Shown here piece by piece: positions 8,659-16,691 of a DNA stretch of 34,774 nucleotides (the stretch's first letter is position 1; each line of letters opens with the position of its first letter). The stretch lies in the NCBI GenBank assembly GCA_947496705.1, contig CANMDW010000036.1:1-34774 (forward strand), in the 5' to 3' direction. The translations under genes were made by a program, and so were the position numbers. Source of the stretch: an uncultured Aquimarina sp. (lineage in GTDB: Bacteria; Bacteroidota; Bacteroidia; Flavobacteriales; Flavobacteriaceae). The notes under the pieces were generated by a model, which worked only from the letters and a program-made list of their open reading frames with translations, was not told where the DNA came from and made no database searches.

Positions 8659-10955
8659 AAAAAGTAATCATGTTTCCCGGTCAGGGATCGCAATACAGAG
8701 GTATGGGTAAAGAACTTTTCTCAAAATTCCCATCACAAACAAAGACAGCTTCAGATATTCTTGGTTATGATATAGAAGCGCTATGTGTTCATGATCCAAA
8801 CAGGGAATTAGACAAAACACAATTCACCCAGCCTGCATTATATGTTGTGAATGCTCTTACCTATTACGACAGTCAAAATGGGAGCCTACCTGATTATTTG
8901 ATTGGTCATAGTTTGGGCGAGTACAATGCATTGCTAGCTGCAGAGGCCTTTGATTTTGAAACAGGATTAAAATTGGTACAAAAAAGAGGAGCACTAATGG
9001 CTGCAGCCTCTGGCGGGGGAATGGCAGCCGTGCTTGGTCTTGATGCAGTGACATTGCGACATAAATTGGATGAAGGAGGATATGGCGACCTCGACATTGC
9101 TAATTTTAATACACCCACACAAATTGTAATTGCAGGACCACAAGACACCATCAACAAAGTATTTAGAGCTTTTCGTAAGGAAGCCAAAGTAATCCCATTA
9201 TTTGTAACTGCTCCATTTCATTCCAGGTATATGAAACAAGCTTCAGAAGAGTTTGCTGTTTTTCTGAAAGATTTCGATTTTTCTTCCTTAAAAACCCCTG
9301 TAATTTCTAATGCAACAGCATTACCTTATGAGCAAGGCAATATTTCAATATTACTAAGCCAACAAATTACCAGTCCTGTACGCTGGACAGATACTATTCA
9401 ACATTTAATAAAAAATGATGTTACTAAATATGAAGAAATAGGAAACATAAACGAAATTCTTACCAAAATGGTACATGAGATTAAAGGTGATTTTTCTCCT
9501 AATGGAGAAGAAAAAATAATAACACCCTCTAATAAGGAAAGTTCTCAGTTAAAAGCAAATATTGATATAGACACACTTCAAAAAACACAAAACGGACAAG
9601 ACTTATCTCCTCGTATAGGCAGCAAATCTTTTCGCGACGCTTATGGCATCAAATATGCTTATTTGGCAGGTGCTATGTACAGAGGTATTGCATCTAAAGA
9701 ATTGGTGGTATGCATGGGGAAGGCGAAAATGCTGGCTTTTCTGGGTACGGGGGGAATGTCTTTTGAAGAAATAGAAACAAACATAAAGTTCATTCAGGCA
9801 GAATTGAACAATGGCGAGGCCTATGGTATGAATTTACTGCATAATCTTAGCAATCCTGAAGTAGAAATGGAGACGGTAAAACTATATTTAAAGTATAGTA
9901 TTAAAAACATAGAAGCCTCTGCTTTTATGCAAATAACACCAGCATTGGTTTTCTATCGTCTGCAGGGCCTTAAAAAGGACGATGAAGGCAACATCATTTG
10001 TGATCACAAAGTGCTGGCAAAAATATCAAGGCCAGAGGTAGCAGAAGCTTTTATGAGTCCTGCCCCAGAAAGAATTGTGCAAAAACTGTTGGATCAAGGT
10101 CTTATAACTTCAGAACAGGCGGCAATGTCCAGGGCCGTTCCTATGAGTTATGATATCTGTGTTGAAGCAGATTCGGGCGGGCATACAGATAGCGGAGTAG
10201 CCTTGGTCTTATTGCCCTCTATGCAAAGTCTGAGAGCGAGTATAGAAAAAGAAATTTCCTATCTCGAGTCGATTCATATCGGTTTGGCAGGTGGCATAGG
10301 AACCCCCCAGGCCGTTGCCTGTGCCTTTGTTATGGGAGCCGACTTTGTACTGACAGGTTCTATCAATCAATGTACGGTAGAAGCAGGAACCAGTGATGTG
10401 GTAAAAGACTTACTGCAGGATATTAATGTTCAGGATACCGACTATGCCCCTGCAGGAGATATGTTTGAAATAGGTGCAAGAATTCAGGTATTAAAAAAAG
10501 GAGTTCTGTTTCCTGCAAGAGCAAACAAGTTATACGCACTTTACCAACAGTACAATTCACTCGAAGAAATACCACAGAAGACCATTTCACAACTAGAAAG
10601 ATCTTATTTTAAGAAGTCAATCCCCACGATATGGGAAGAAACCAAAGCGTATTGGATAAGTAAAGGAGAACAAGCTGTAATTACAGAAGCCGAACAAAAT
10701 TCTAAGAAGAAAATGGCATTGGTATTCAAGTGGTATTTTGGTTATAGTATGCGATTGTCTTTTGATGCCGAGATAAATGAAAAAGTAAACTTTCAGGTAC
10801 ATACTGGTCCAGCTCTGGGGGCTTTTAATCAGTGGGTAAAAGGTACAAAACTCGAAAGTTGGAGAAATCGTCATCCAGATATCATAGGAATCAAAATGAT
10901 GAAAGAGGCGGCCAAAATAATGGAGACAAGTTTATCAGAAATACATAATAATTAA
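8655..10955 (+). CDS. Fused trans-acting acyltransferase and enoylreductase (PksE-like, AT-ER)
   Basis: This 766-residue protein has two catalytic parts. Residues 1-about 285 are a malonyl-CoA:ACP acyltransferase: GQGSQYRGMG near the N-terminus, nucleophile Ser86 in GHSLGE, Arg111 at the position that binds the malonyl carboxylate, and His189 in PFHS. Residues about 320-766 are a PfaD-type FMN enoylreductase of the nitropropane-dioxygenase fold, with a glycine-rich EADSGGHTD segment and LAGGIGTPQA. The length and order match Bacillus PksE. Its start overlaps the PKS stop by 4 nt (ATGA), implying translational coupling. It should load malonyl units onto the AT-less PKS and reduce selected enoyl intermediates in trans, because the visible PKS has no ER domain. 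A 46-nt gap separates it from the next ACP gene. Confidence 0.95.
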   Translation: MKKVIMFPGQGSQYRGMGKELFSKFPSQTKTASDILGYDIEALCVHDPNRELDKTQFTQPALYVVNALTYYDSQNGSLPDYLIGHSLGEYNALLAAEAFDFETGLKLVQKRGALMAAASGGGMAAVLGLDAVTLRHKLDEGGYGDLDIANFNTPTQIVIAGPQDTINKVFRAFRKEAKVIPLFVTAPFHSRYMKQASEEFAVFLKDFDFSSLKTPVISNATALPYEQGNISILLSQQITSPVRWTDTIQHLIKNDVTKYEEIGNINEILTKMVHEIKGDFSPNGEEKIITPSNKESSQLKANIDIDTLQKTQNGQDLSPRIGSKSFRDAYGIKYAYLAGAMYRGIASKELVVCMGKAKMLAFLGTGGMSFEEIETNIKFIQAELNNGEAYGMNLLHNLSNPEVEMETVKLYLKYSIKNIEASAFMQITPALVFYRLQGLKKDDEGNIICDHKVLAKISRPEVAEAFMSPAPERIVQKLLDQGLITSEQAAMSRAVPMSYDICVEADSGGHTDSGVALVLLPSMQSLRASIEKEISYLESIHIGLAGGIGTPQAVACAFVMGADFVLTGSINQCTVEAGTSDVVKDLLQDINVQDTDYAPAGDMFEIGARIQVLKKGVLFPARANKLYALYQQYNSLEEIPQKTISQLERSYFKKSIPTIWEETKAYWISKGEQAVITEAEQNSKKKMALVFKWYFGYSMRLSFDAEINEKVNFQVHTGPALGAFNQWVKGTKLESWRNRHPDIIGIKMMKEAAKIMETSLSEIHNN

Positions 10956-11001
10956 AATAATGTAATGAATTAACCTAGTAAATAACCTAAAAAAGTACGT
11001 T

Positions 11002-11256
11002 ATGAATTCTAAAGAAATTTTTGAAGTAATTGTTAGCAATCTTAGGGATATACTCCCAGAGATAGAACACGAACCCATAGAATATGGCTCCAGATTATGT
11101 CTTTTGGGAACAGGCTCTGTTGGCAGAGCAGAATTAATTGAAAAAACCCTTGAAGACCTTGAAATAGAGGCCAATCGATTTGAATTCCATGCTGCAGCAA
11201 ACCTGGGAGAATTGGCAGAAATGTTTACGCAAAGAGTGAATGCAAAATCAGCATGA
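11002..11256 (+). CDS. Stand-alone acyl carrier protein, donor-ACP type
   Basis: This 84-residue single-domain carrier protein has its phosphopantetheine Ser39 in LGTGSVGRAEL. The usual Asp before the Ser is Gly. The SVxRAE signature after the Ser resembles the free donor ACPs (AcpK type) that carry malonyl/acetyl for HMG-synthase beta-branching in trans-AT clusters. That assignment rests on the motif alone: no HMG-CoA synthase, decarboxylative KS or enoyl-CoA hydratase pair is visible here, though they could lie upstream of the window. It could also be a general carrier for a tailoring or starter unit. It lies in the PKS operon, 46 nt after the AT-ER gene, and is followed by 221 nt of non-coding sequence. 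Confidence 0.8.
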   Translation: MNSKEIFEVIVSNLRDILPEIEHEPIEYGSRLCLLGTGSVGRAELIEKTLEDLEIEANRFEFHAAANLGELAEMFTQRVNAKSA

Positions 11257-11477
11257 ATTTATTGGGGCATAGTGCTATTTATTAAGTACAGTAGGCCGAT
11301 AGTGATTTGATCATCATTCTGGCCATAGCTTAACATGCTGTGATTTCTACCATGCCATGATGATAATCGTTAGATAATGAATCGGTTATACTATTAACCC
11401 AACCAAACTTAGACATGTAAAGACGAAATTTTTCGTACTTAGAATTACAAAATATCACCTAATATAATTCGAGAGTT

Positions 11478-11951
11478 ATGAATTTGAAAGAGGTCCAAAG
11501 TTTAATCAAATCAGTAGCTAATTCGGGAGCAGTTGAATTTAAATTAGCTTCTGAAGAAGTGAAAATAGTTGTTAAAGCTAATATTACAGAAAGTGAAGTG
11601 AAAATAAAACGATCTCCTTCAGAGATTGATAAAATAATAAAACATGTAGTCACAGAAAAATCAGTAACACATATATCAGATAGTATAATTAAATCAGAAA
11701 AAGATATTGAAAAAAGCCATATCATTACCTCACCTTTTATTGGCACTTTTGTTACACGCCCATCATCGGGAAAATCAGAATATGTAAAAATTGGAGATAC
11801 TATTGAGCAAGGAGAAACACTCTGTATGATAGAGGCATTAAAACTCTTTAATGAAGTAACAAGTGAGGTCTCTGGTGAAGTTACAGAAATATTGGTAGAA
11901 GACTTTTCACCTGTGGAATTTAATCAACCTTTATTTGTAATAACTCGATAA
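11478..11951 (+). CDS. accB: Biotin carboxyl carrier protein (AccB-like) paralogue in the PKS locus
   Basis: The protein has 157 residues. The N-terminal half resembles the AccB dimer/linker region, and the C-terminal 75 residues form the biotinyl/lipoyl fold: SPFIGTF, then biotin-accepting Lys122 in IEALKLFNEV, then a GEVTEILVEDFSPVEFNQ-type C-terminal hairpin. The target Lys is present, but the normally near-invariant AMKM/AMKL reads ALKL, with Leu for the preceding Met. BCCP carries carboxyl-biotin in acetyl-CoA carboxylase, which makes malonyl-CoA, the PKS extender. No biotin carboxylase or carboxyltransferase gene is in the window, so partners must be elsewhere. It sits 12 nt before the second AT gene, so co-transcription is likely. 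Confidence 0.88.
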   Translation: MNLKEVQSLIKSVANSGAVEFKLASEEVKIVVKANITESEVKIKRSPSEIDKIIKHVVTEKSVTHISDSIIKSEKDIEKSHIITSPFIGTFVTRPSSGKSEYVKIGDTIEQGETLCMIEALKLFNEVTSEVSGEVTEILVEDFSPVEFNQPLFVITR

Positions 11952-11963
11952 TTTTATCCTAAC

Positions 11964-12926
11964 ATGCAAAGGAATAAAATAGTATTTCTATTTTCAGGGC
12001 AAGGGAGCCATTACAGAGGAATGGGTAGAAAACTGTTTGAAAACAATAGTGTATTCAGGGCTAGTTTGGAAGATAGCGAAGTGATAGTTCAGAAACATAT
12101 AAATAGATCATTAATAGACGAGTTGTATTTTATAAACCATAAAGGGTTTGATGATGTATTGATTACCCATCCTGCTATAGTTGCCATAGAAATTGCAATG
12201 TATATGACTTTGAAAAGTATGGACATTACCCCCGATTATGTATGTGGTAACAGTTTGGGTGAATTTGCAGCTGCAGTGATGAGTGGAATATGGGATGCGG
12301 AAACAGCACTAGAGGCATCTATTGAGCAAGCAAAATTCATTACTCAAAATAACATTACAGGAGGTATGCTTGCTATAATTGATCCCGAAAAAACGATTAA
12401 AGAACATAATTATCTTGAGAGGGGTCTTTTTTTGGCCGCCGATAATTTTGAAGGACACTATACCCTTTCAGGGACGGCAGGGAATTTAGACGCCTATCAG
12501 TCAGAGTTAAGTGAACTTGGGATTCAGTTCCTTCGTCTTCCGGTAAAAGTTCCTTTCCACTCTCCTTTAATTCTCAAAGCGTTGAAAGATTTTAACTGCT
12601 ATATGGCTCGCATTCCGTCTTTACAGAAACCTATACCAGGGTTTATTTCCGGAATACAATGTAAAGAACTCGATACGATACCAACACACTATTTCTGGCA
12701 AGCTGTGAGCGTATACATCAACTACCCAAAAATGGTATCTTATATTGAAAATAAAGGATCTTGTCTTTATATAGATCTCGGTCCTTCGGGTACAAGTGCT
12801 ACTTTTGTAAAATACAATCTGAATCGATTGTCTACATCTAAGACTTTTCAGATAATGACTCTATTTAATAACGAATTGAAACAGTTAGAAAGGTTAAAAG
12901 AAATAACGAGTTTAACTCAAATATAG
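11964..12926 (+). CDS. Second stand-alone acyltransferase-like protein, probable acyl hydrolase (PksD/PedC type)
   Basis: This 320-residue protein has the FabD/AT fold: SGQGSHYRGMG at the N-terminus, nucleophile Ser97 and His198 in PFHS. Two features set it apart from the AT in the upstream fusion. The serine motif is GNSLGE, not GHSLGE, and the Arg that holds the malonyl carboxylate appears to be Gln (EASIEQAKF where the other AT has KLVQKRGAL). Loss of that Arg is a hallmark of trans-AT acyl hydrolases, which clear stalled or acetylated carriers, or of transferases using non-carboxylated acyl groups. The call is inferred from these residues and from co-occurrence with a malonyl-type AT. It lies 12 nt after the BCCP gene and 9 nt before the PPTase gene. 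Confidence 0.85.
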   Translation: MQRNKIVFLFSGQGSHYRGMGRKLFENNSVFRASLEDSEVIVQKHINRSLIDELYFINHKGFDDVLITHPAIVAIEIAMYMTLKSMDITPDYVCGNSLGEFAAAVMSGIWDAETALEASIEQAKFITQNNITGGMLAIIDPEKTIKEHNYLERGLFLAADNFEGHYTLSGTAGNLDAYQSELSELGIQFLRLPVKVPFHSPLILKALKDFNCYMARIPSLQKPIPGFISGIQCKELDTIPTHYFWQAVSVYINYPKMVSYIENKGSCLYIDLGPSGTSATFVKYNLNRLSTSKTFQIMTLFNNELKQLERLKEITSLTQI

Positions 12927-12935
12927 TAACACTAA

Positions 12936-13676
12936 ATGTACAAAGGCGAAATTTTACTAAAAAGAAAAGATGGCCATTTTAAGGCAGGATTTTGTATTGT
13001 TAATAAAGACTTACCCGATCTTATACAGGAAACATCCATACTACATCCAGATGAGCATGCATATTATAAAACCTTACAATTCGACAGAAGAAAAACAAGC
13101 TATTTATTGGGCAGGATTGCAGCAAAAAATGCAATATCAGAACTGCTTATTACAAAACAAGCTGTTCAATCTATTTCTATACAATCAGGGATTTTCCAAT
13201 TTCCTGTCGTAAAATATGTGCAACATCAAAACATCCAGGTGAGTATAAGTCATTGCAATAACTTTGGAGCTGCTCTTGCTTTTCCGGAAGAGCATCCATT
13301 AGGAATAGATATTGAAAAAATAGATGAACATAAAATCGATACCATGAAAAGCGTAATCTGTGATGAAGAGCTTACACTAATGGAGAATCATTTTTTACCT
13401 GTATTAATAGCTTGTCCAATTATCTGGACTATTAAAGAGAGCTTATCTAAGATATTAAGGACCGGGCTAACGATAGATTTCAATATCCTTGAAATTGAAT
13501 CTATAGAAAAAGTAGGATCAATGTATGTGAGTACTTTTCGGTATTTTTCTCAATATAAAGCATTTTCATGTCAAATAGGTGACCATGTTTGCTCTATTAC
13601 ACTACCAAAGAACACCTCTTCAGATTTAAATCATTTTTGGAATGCTATAGCAAATTCTTGTAATATAGTGAATTGA
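12936..13676 (+). CDS. Sfp-type 4'-phosphopantetheinyl transferase
   Basis: The protein has 246 residues with the expected Sfp signatures: LGRIAAKNAI (58-67), VSISHC (102-107), the Mg-binding GIDIE (123-127, Asp125 and Glu127) and WTIKESLSK (164-172, matching WxxKESxxK). It transfers phosphopantetheine from CoA to the serine of ACPs and so activates the carrier domains of the PKS and the free ACPs in this window. It is the last gene of the tight PKS-side operon. The start is 9 nt after the AT-like gene's stop, and about 860 nt without a clear gene follow. Confidence 0.93.
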   Translation: MYKGEILLKRKDGHFKAGFCIVNKDLPDLIQETSILHPDEHAYYKTLQFDRRKTSYLLGRIAAKNAISELLITKQAVQSISIQSGIFQFPVVKYVQHQNIQVSISHCNNFGAALAFPEEHPLGIDIEKIDEHKIDTMKSVICDEELTLMENHFLPVLIACPIIWTIKESLSKILRTGLTIDFNILEIESIEKVGSMYVSTFRYFSQYKAFSCQIGDHVCSITLPKNTSSDLNHFWNAIANSCNIVN

Positions 13677-13930
13677 TCAAATATCAAATAATATGTTGTT
13701 ACATCTCAAGACGAGTTCGATGATAAATTTATAGATATTCAGAAAAAAAATGGTGTTTCAAAAAGATTAACATTATTTATGATTTTTCGTCCTTCAATCA
13801 TCTTAAAAAATGTTACTTACTGATTTTCAATAGTATAAATACTAGATTTACTTAAATATTTGTTAAAAATATAGTTTACCCATTCACATTTAAAGCTTAA
13901 ATAGTTTTGGTAATACGCTTTTTAATTTAT

Positions 13931-13968
13931 ATATTTATACCATATAGGGTTTAAAAGGGTATAAATAT
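13931..13968. repeat. 11-bp inverted repeat, possible terminator
   Basis: ATATTTATACC (13931-13941) is complementary to GGTATAAATAT (13958-13968) across a 16-nt spacer, and a GATTTTT run follows. It could end transcripts of the PKS operon, but it is about 255 nt past the PPTase stop and AT-rich, so chance is possible. Confidence 0.4.
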
Positions 13969-14133
13969 GATTTTTAATCGAACTAAATTAACACTAATAG
14001 TTCTATTTTTTGAACCCTACTCTCTACAGAAGAGTTGATTTATGCACAGGCTCATTTAGATTTATTATTTCTAACCCTAATTATCTTAAAAAACCATTTC
14101 AAAAAAATCAATGATATTGTAAGCATCCTAATT

Positions 14134-14155
14134 CAAAATTGAACGATCAATTTTG
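14134..14155. repeat. 9-bp hairpin
   Basis: CAAAATTGA (14134-14142) pairs with TCAATTTTG (14147-14155) around the tetraloop ACGA. It is a perfect stem in non-coding DNA. No T-run follows, so its role is unknown. Confidence 0.4.
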
Positions 14156-14533
14156 TCAATCAAGGGATTTGAATGATAATTTCTGATACATCTTACTATC
14201 GTAGCTTTCAATATATCACTTTAGATTGATTAAATATGTAATCAATGTTTAGCCGAAGCCTCTTTGGTTTCTACAAAATTATATTTCTTAAATAGGATGA
14301 AAATGGCAATAATCCAATATGTTTAAGATGTGTATTGAAACAAATAAGGTAATCGGCAGTAAATTAATAGAAGTAAAAATTACTATTGATATACGCAAGC
14401 TAAACCTTGATATCATTTAATCAAAAAGTATAAGTTCCGATATTTCGGGAAAAATTCAGTATTTAAAATATCTAGCATAGTATAGGCAATTGTAATTATT
14501 CTAGATACTAAACCTAACGAAAAACCTAACACA

Positions 14534-14740
14534 ATGAGAAATTTAATTTATGACTTCAAGCTTTTATGGCCCTATATTGGTATTTCTAAAGATATCACTC
14601 AGAAAAATACAAAAACCTCGGTAGTCAAAGCCCATAAAGAAAAAAAAGACACTTTCCGCAATATGTTTGAAGACGCTTTAAGCGAAGCATCCAAAAGTGT
14701 ATCAAAGACTATGGGATATACCTGTTCTGAGAAACTATAG
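14534..14740 (+). CDS. Small hypothetical protein (doubtful)
   Basis: This ORF of 68 codons starts with ATG after a long non-coding stretch. The product is basic and polar with a short hydrophobic N-terminal stretch (LLWPYIGI), a Lys-rich middle and a C-terminal segment ending MGYTCSEKL. I recognise no family. It is on the same strand as the next genes, with a 139-nt gap to the hydrolase. It could be a genuine small protein or a chance ORF. A precursor-peptide role has no support, since it lacks a Gly-Gly leader end and has a single Cys. Confidence 0.35.
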   Translation: MRNLIYDFKLLWPYIGISKDITQKNTKTSVVKAHKEKKDTFRNMFEDALSEASKSVSKTMGYTCSEKL

Positions 14741-14879
14741 AAGGAAAACATAAATAGACTTCATTCTAAAACTTATCCATGAAAACGTTTACAATTTTTC
14801 ATTGGTAGGATGAGATATGCATGTACTTTTCTTAATTCAAACACCTACACAAATGTAATCTAATTTACTATTGAGTACT

Positions 14880-15740
14880 ATGATTAATGAAGAATTATTA
14901 AAACTAAAAACAAACGACTACGAGCACATCGCATTGTGGAAAATCTCTGGTTCCAAAAGTGAATTGAATAAAAGCATTTTTCTAACTCATGGAGCCTTCT
15001 CTGATAGAAAAATCTGCTCAAAAATTTCAAGGTATTTTGTAAATCTTGGATACACCTGCTGGATCATGGAATGGAGAAATCATGGAAAAAGTTCGAAAGT
15101 CAAAAAAAAATTCAATTTTGAGACCATTGCAAAATATGATATTAAAACAGCTTTTGAATATTTCTTTGAAACATTAAACATCAAAAACATTGCCTGCATT
15201 ACCCATAGTGGTGGAGGTATCTGTTTAACTATGTTTTTAATCAGAAACCAAAAATATGTTTCCAAAGTAAGTAGCATTACCATGTTTAGTTGCCAGTCGT
15301 TTGGAGCATGCCATTCCATAAAAAACTATCTGAAAATGCTCGTAAGCAAATTCTTAAGCCGTATTCTAGGTTATATCCCCGGGAAAAAAATCGGCTTAGG
15401 CCCGCACGATGAGAGCTATGCCATGATAAAGCAATGGTATGATTGGAATTTACTCAAAAATTTCAAAGGCGAAAATAATTATAACTATTTAAAAAATATG
15501 AGTTTAGTAAAAACTCCCATACTATCTATTTGTTCTGGAGGCGACACTTTTATTGCCCCTCAAAAAGGATGTCAGGATTTTTTAAGCGCTTTTGGCAACC
15601 CTCAGAACAAACTATTATTTTGTTCCACTACAAATGGTCATTCAGAAAATTATAACCATACCAGAATAATTCTTTCAAGAAATTCTGCTAAAGAAATATG
15701 GCCGGTAGTATCCCAATGGATCGGACGATCACAAAATTAA
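14880..15740 (+). CDS. Alpha/beta hydrolase
   Basis: The protein has 286 residues from the ATG at 14880. An in-frame TTG nine bases upstream is possible but less likely. The fold markers are an oxyanion HG in LTHGAFSD, nucleophile Ser110 in THSGGG (GxSxG variant), acid Asp222 in SGGDTFIAP and His254 in NGHSENY, so the triad is complete. There is no signal peptide. It may be a cytoplasmic lipase/thioesterase-like enzyme acting on an acyl thioester or ester. Its place 27 nt before an ACP gene, in a run with a dehydratase and a ketosynthase, suggests an editing or release thioesterase for that set, but the substrate cannot be read from the sequence. Confidence 0.85.
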   Translation: MINEELLKLKTNDYEHIALWKISGSKSELNKSIFLTHGAFSDRKICSKISRYFVNLGYTCWIMEWRNHGKSSKVKKKFNFETIAKYDIKTAFEYFFETLNIKNIACITHSGGGICLTMFLIRNQKYVSKVSSITMFSCQSFGACHSIKNYLKMLVSKFLSRILGYIPGKKIGLGPHDESYAMIKQWYDWNLLKNFKGENNYNYLKNMSLVKTPILSICSGGDTFIAPQKGCQDFLSAFGNPQNKLLFCSTTNGHSENYNHTRIILSRNSAKEIWPVVSQWIGRSQN

Positions 15741-15767
15741 AAACGTAAACATTAAAATTATAAAAAA

Positions 15768-16049
15768 ATGAAAAAAGAAGCTATAATCAAAGGAGTATTA
15801 GAAATCACAAAGAATTATAACTATGGTGATCAATCAACAATCGATCCAGATACCCTGGACTATGATGAAAAACTTGTAAATGTTTTAGGAGTAGATTCAG
15901 TAGACATAGTAGACATTGTTGTTGACGTAGAAGACCATTTCAATATTGAATTTATTGATGAAGAAATAAAAAGGATTGAAACCTTTAACGATCTGGTTTC
16001 TGAAATAACTAAGAAAACAGACAAGCCTATTTATCATTCTCACCTATAA
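15768..16049 (+). CDS. Stand-alone acyl carrier protein
   Basis: This 93-residue carrier protein carries Ser44 in GVDSVDIVDIVVDVEDHF, a typical phosphopantetheine site followed by an acidic recognition helix. It differs from the donor-type ACP of the PKS operon, being more like a fatty-acid or type II PKS carrier. It ends directly against the dehydratase gene, with the TAA stop followed at once by ATG, so the two are almost surely co-translated. It would carry the acyl chain handled by the dehydratase and ketosynthase of this cassette. Confidence 0.92.
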   Translation: MKKEAIIKGVLEITKNYNYGDQSTIDPDTLDYDEKLVNVLGVDSVDIVDIVVDVEDHFNIEFIDEEIKRIETFNDLVSEITKKTDKPIYHSHL

Positions 16050-16496
16050 ATGGCCAGGGAAACAGACATTATTCTTAATAACTTCCCTTGCGATACACCT
16101 TATAGGTATATTAATGAAATACTTGAGGCCGATACAGATCATATCGTGGGGAAGTATCATTATAAAGTAGATGAATATTTTTATCAAGGACACTTCAAAG
16201 GAAATCCCATTACACCGGGAGCAATTTTATTAGAAACCATGGCACAGATTGGTCTGCTTGCCTTTGGGATGTACTTGAGCCTGGATGAGAATAATGAATA
16301 CCAGGATGAATTTTATCTTGTCTCGTCTGAGATCAGGTTTAACAAAATCGTTAAACCGAATACTGGTGTTATTGTGCACTCAGAGAAGATCTTTTACAAG
16401 CACAAGAAACTTAAATGTAATGTAACAATGCAAGATGAACATGGTACTATAATTTCTAAAGGAATTATGTCAGGTATGTCAAATAAAGGATCTTAA
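16050..16496 (+). CDS. FabZ-like 3-hydroxyacyl-ACP dehydratase (hotdog fold)
   Basis: The protein has 148 residues, close to FabZ length. The active-site segment GHFKGNPITPGAILLETMAQ gives catalytic His48 and Glu62. It removes water from 3-hydroxyacyl-ACP to give the trans-2-enoyl form in the cytoplasm. It abuts the ACP gene with no gap. Since the cassette has only one dehydratase and one ketosynthase and no ketoreductase or enoylreductase, it must rely on the housekeeping fatty-acid enzymes or act on one special step. A role as a housekeeping FabZ is less likely, because FabZ usually sits with lpxD/lpxA in Bacteroidota. Confidence 0.9.
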   Translation: MARETDIILNNFPCDTPYRYINEILEADTDHIVGKYHYKVDEYFYQGHFKGNPITPGAILLETMAQIGLLAFGMYLSLDENNEYQDEFYLVSSEIRFNKIVKPNTGVIVHSEKIFYKHKKLKCNVTMQDEHGTIISKGIMSGMSNKGS

Positions 16497-16586
16497 CCTT
16501 GCTGCTCTTAAATTCATGCGTAGCATCAACATGGGTTAAGGCATAGAAGCTGAGACACTGCTTTAACATTGGGATTATCTCGGTAT

Positions 16587-16666
16587 TCCCGATAGCGGGA
16601 TCGGGATGACTTAACCTGCGGTTGGCAGGTGCGTCTTATAAACTTTTCAATCCCGAATCTTCGGGA
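16587..16666. repeat. Cluster of three short hairpins, TCCCGA-type repeats
   Basis: Within the 195-nt gap between the dehydratase and ketosynthase genes are three stems: TCCCGAT/ATCGGGA (16587-16593 with 16600-16606), ACCTGC/GCAGGT (16614-16619 with 16625-16630) and TCCCGAA/TTCGGGA (16651-16657 with 16660-16666). The first and third share their arms with the perfect palindrome in the PKS at 4977-4994. They look like copies of a dispersed palindromic repeat and could modulate read-through to the ketosynthase gene. Confidence 0.65.
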
Positions 16667-16691
16667 GCGATTCACTTAATTAAACAAAAAA

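Larger units (their letters stand above)
13677..14533. other. AT-rich intergenic region with two inverted repeats
   Basis: There are 857 bases with no convincing ORF on either strand, many stops in all frames and no RNA gene that I recognise. It separates the PKS operon from the small acyl-carrier cassette. The only structures I see are the inverted repeats at 13931-13968 and 14134-14155. No transposase remnant was noticed. Confidence 0.7.

Noticed and set aside
14436..14452. Near-palindrome TTCCGATATTTCGGGAA as another TCCCGA repeat copy
   Set aside because: The arms mismatch inside the stem, leaving about 4 bp; too weak to list with the other copies.
14871..14879. TTG start for the alpha/beta hydrolase
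   Set aside because: An in-frame ATG nine bases downstream is a more usual start and loses nothing conserved.
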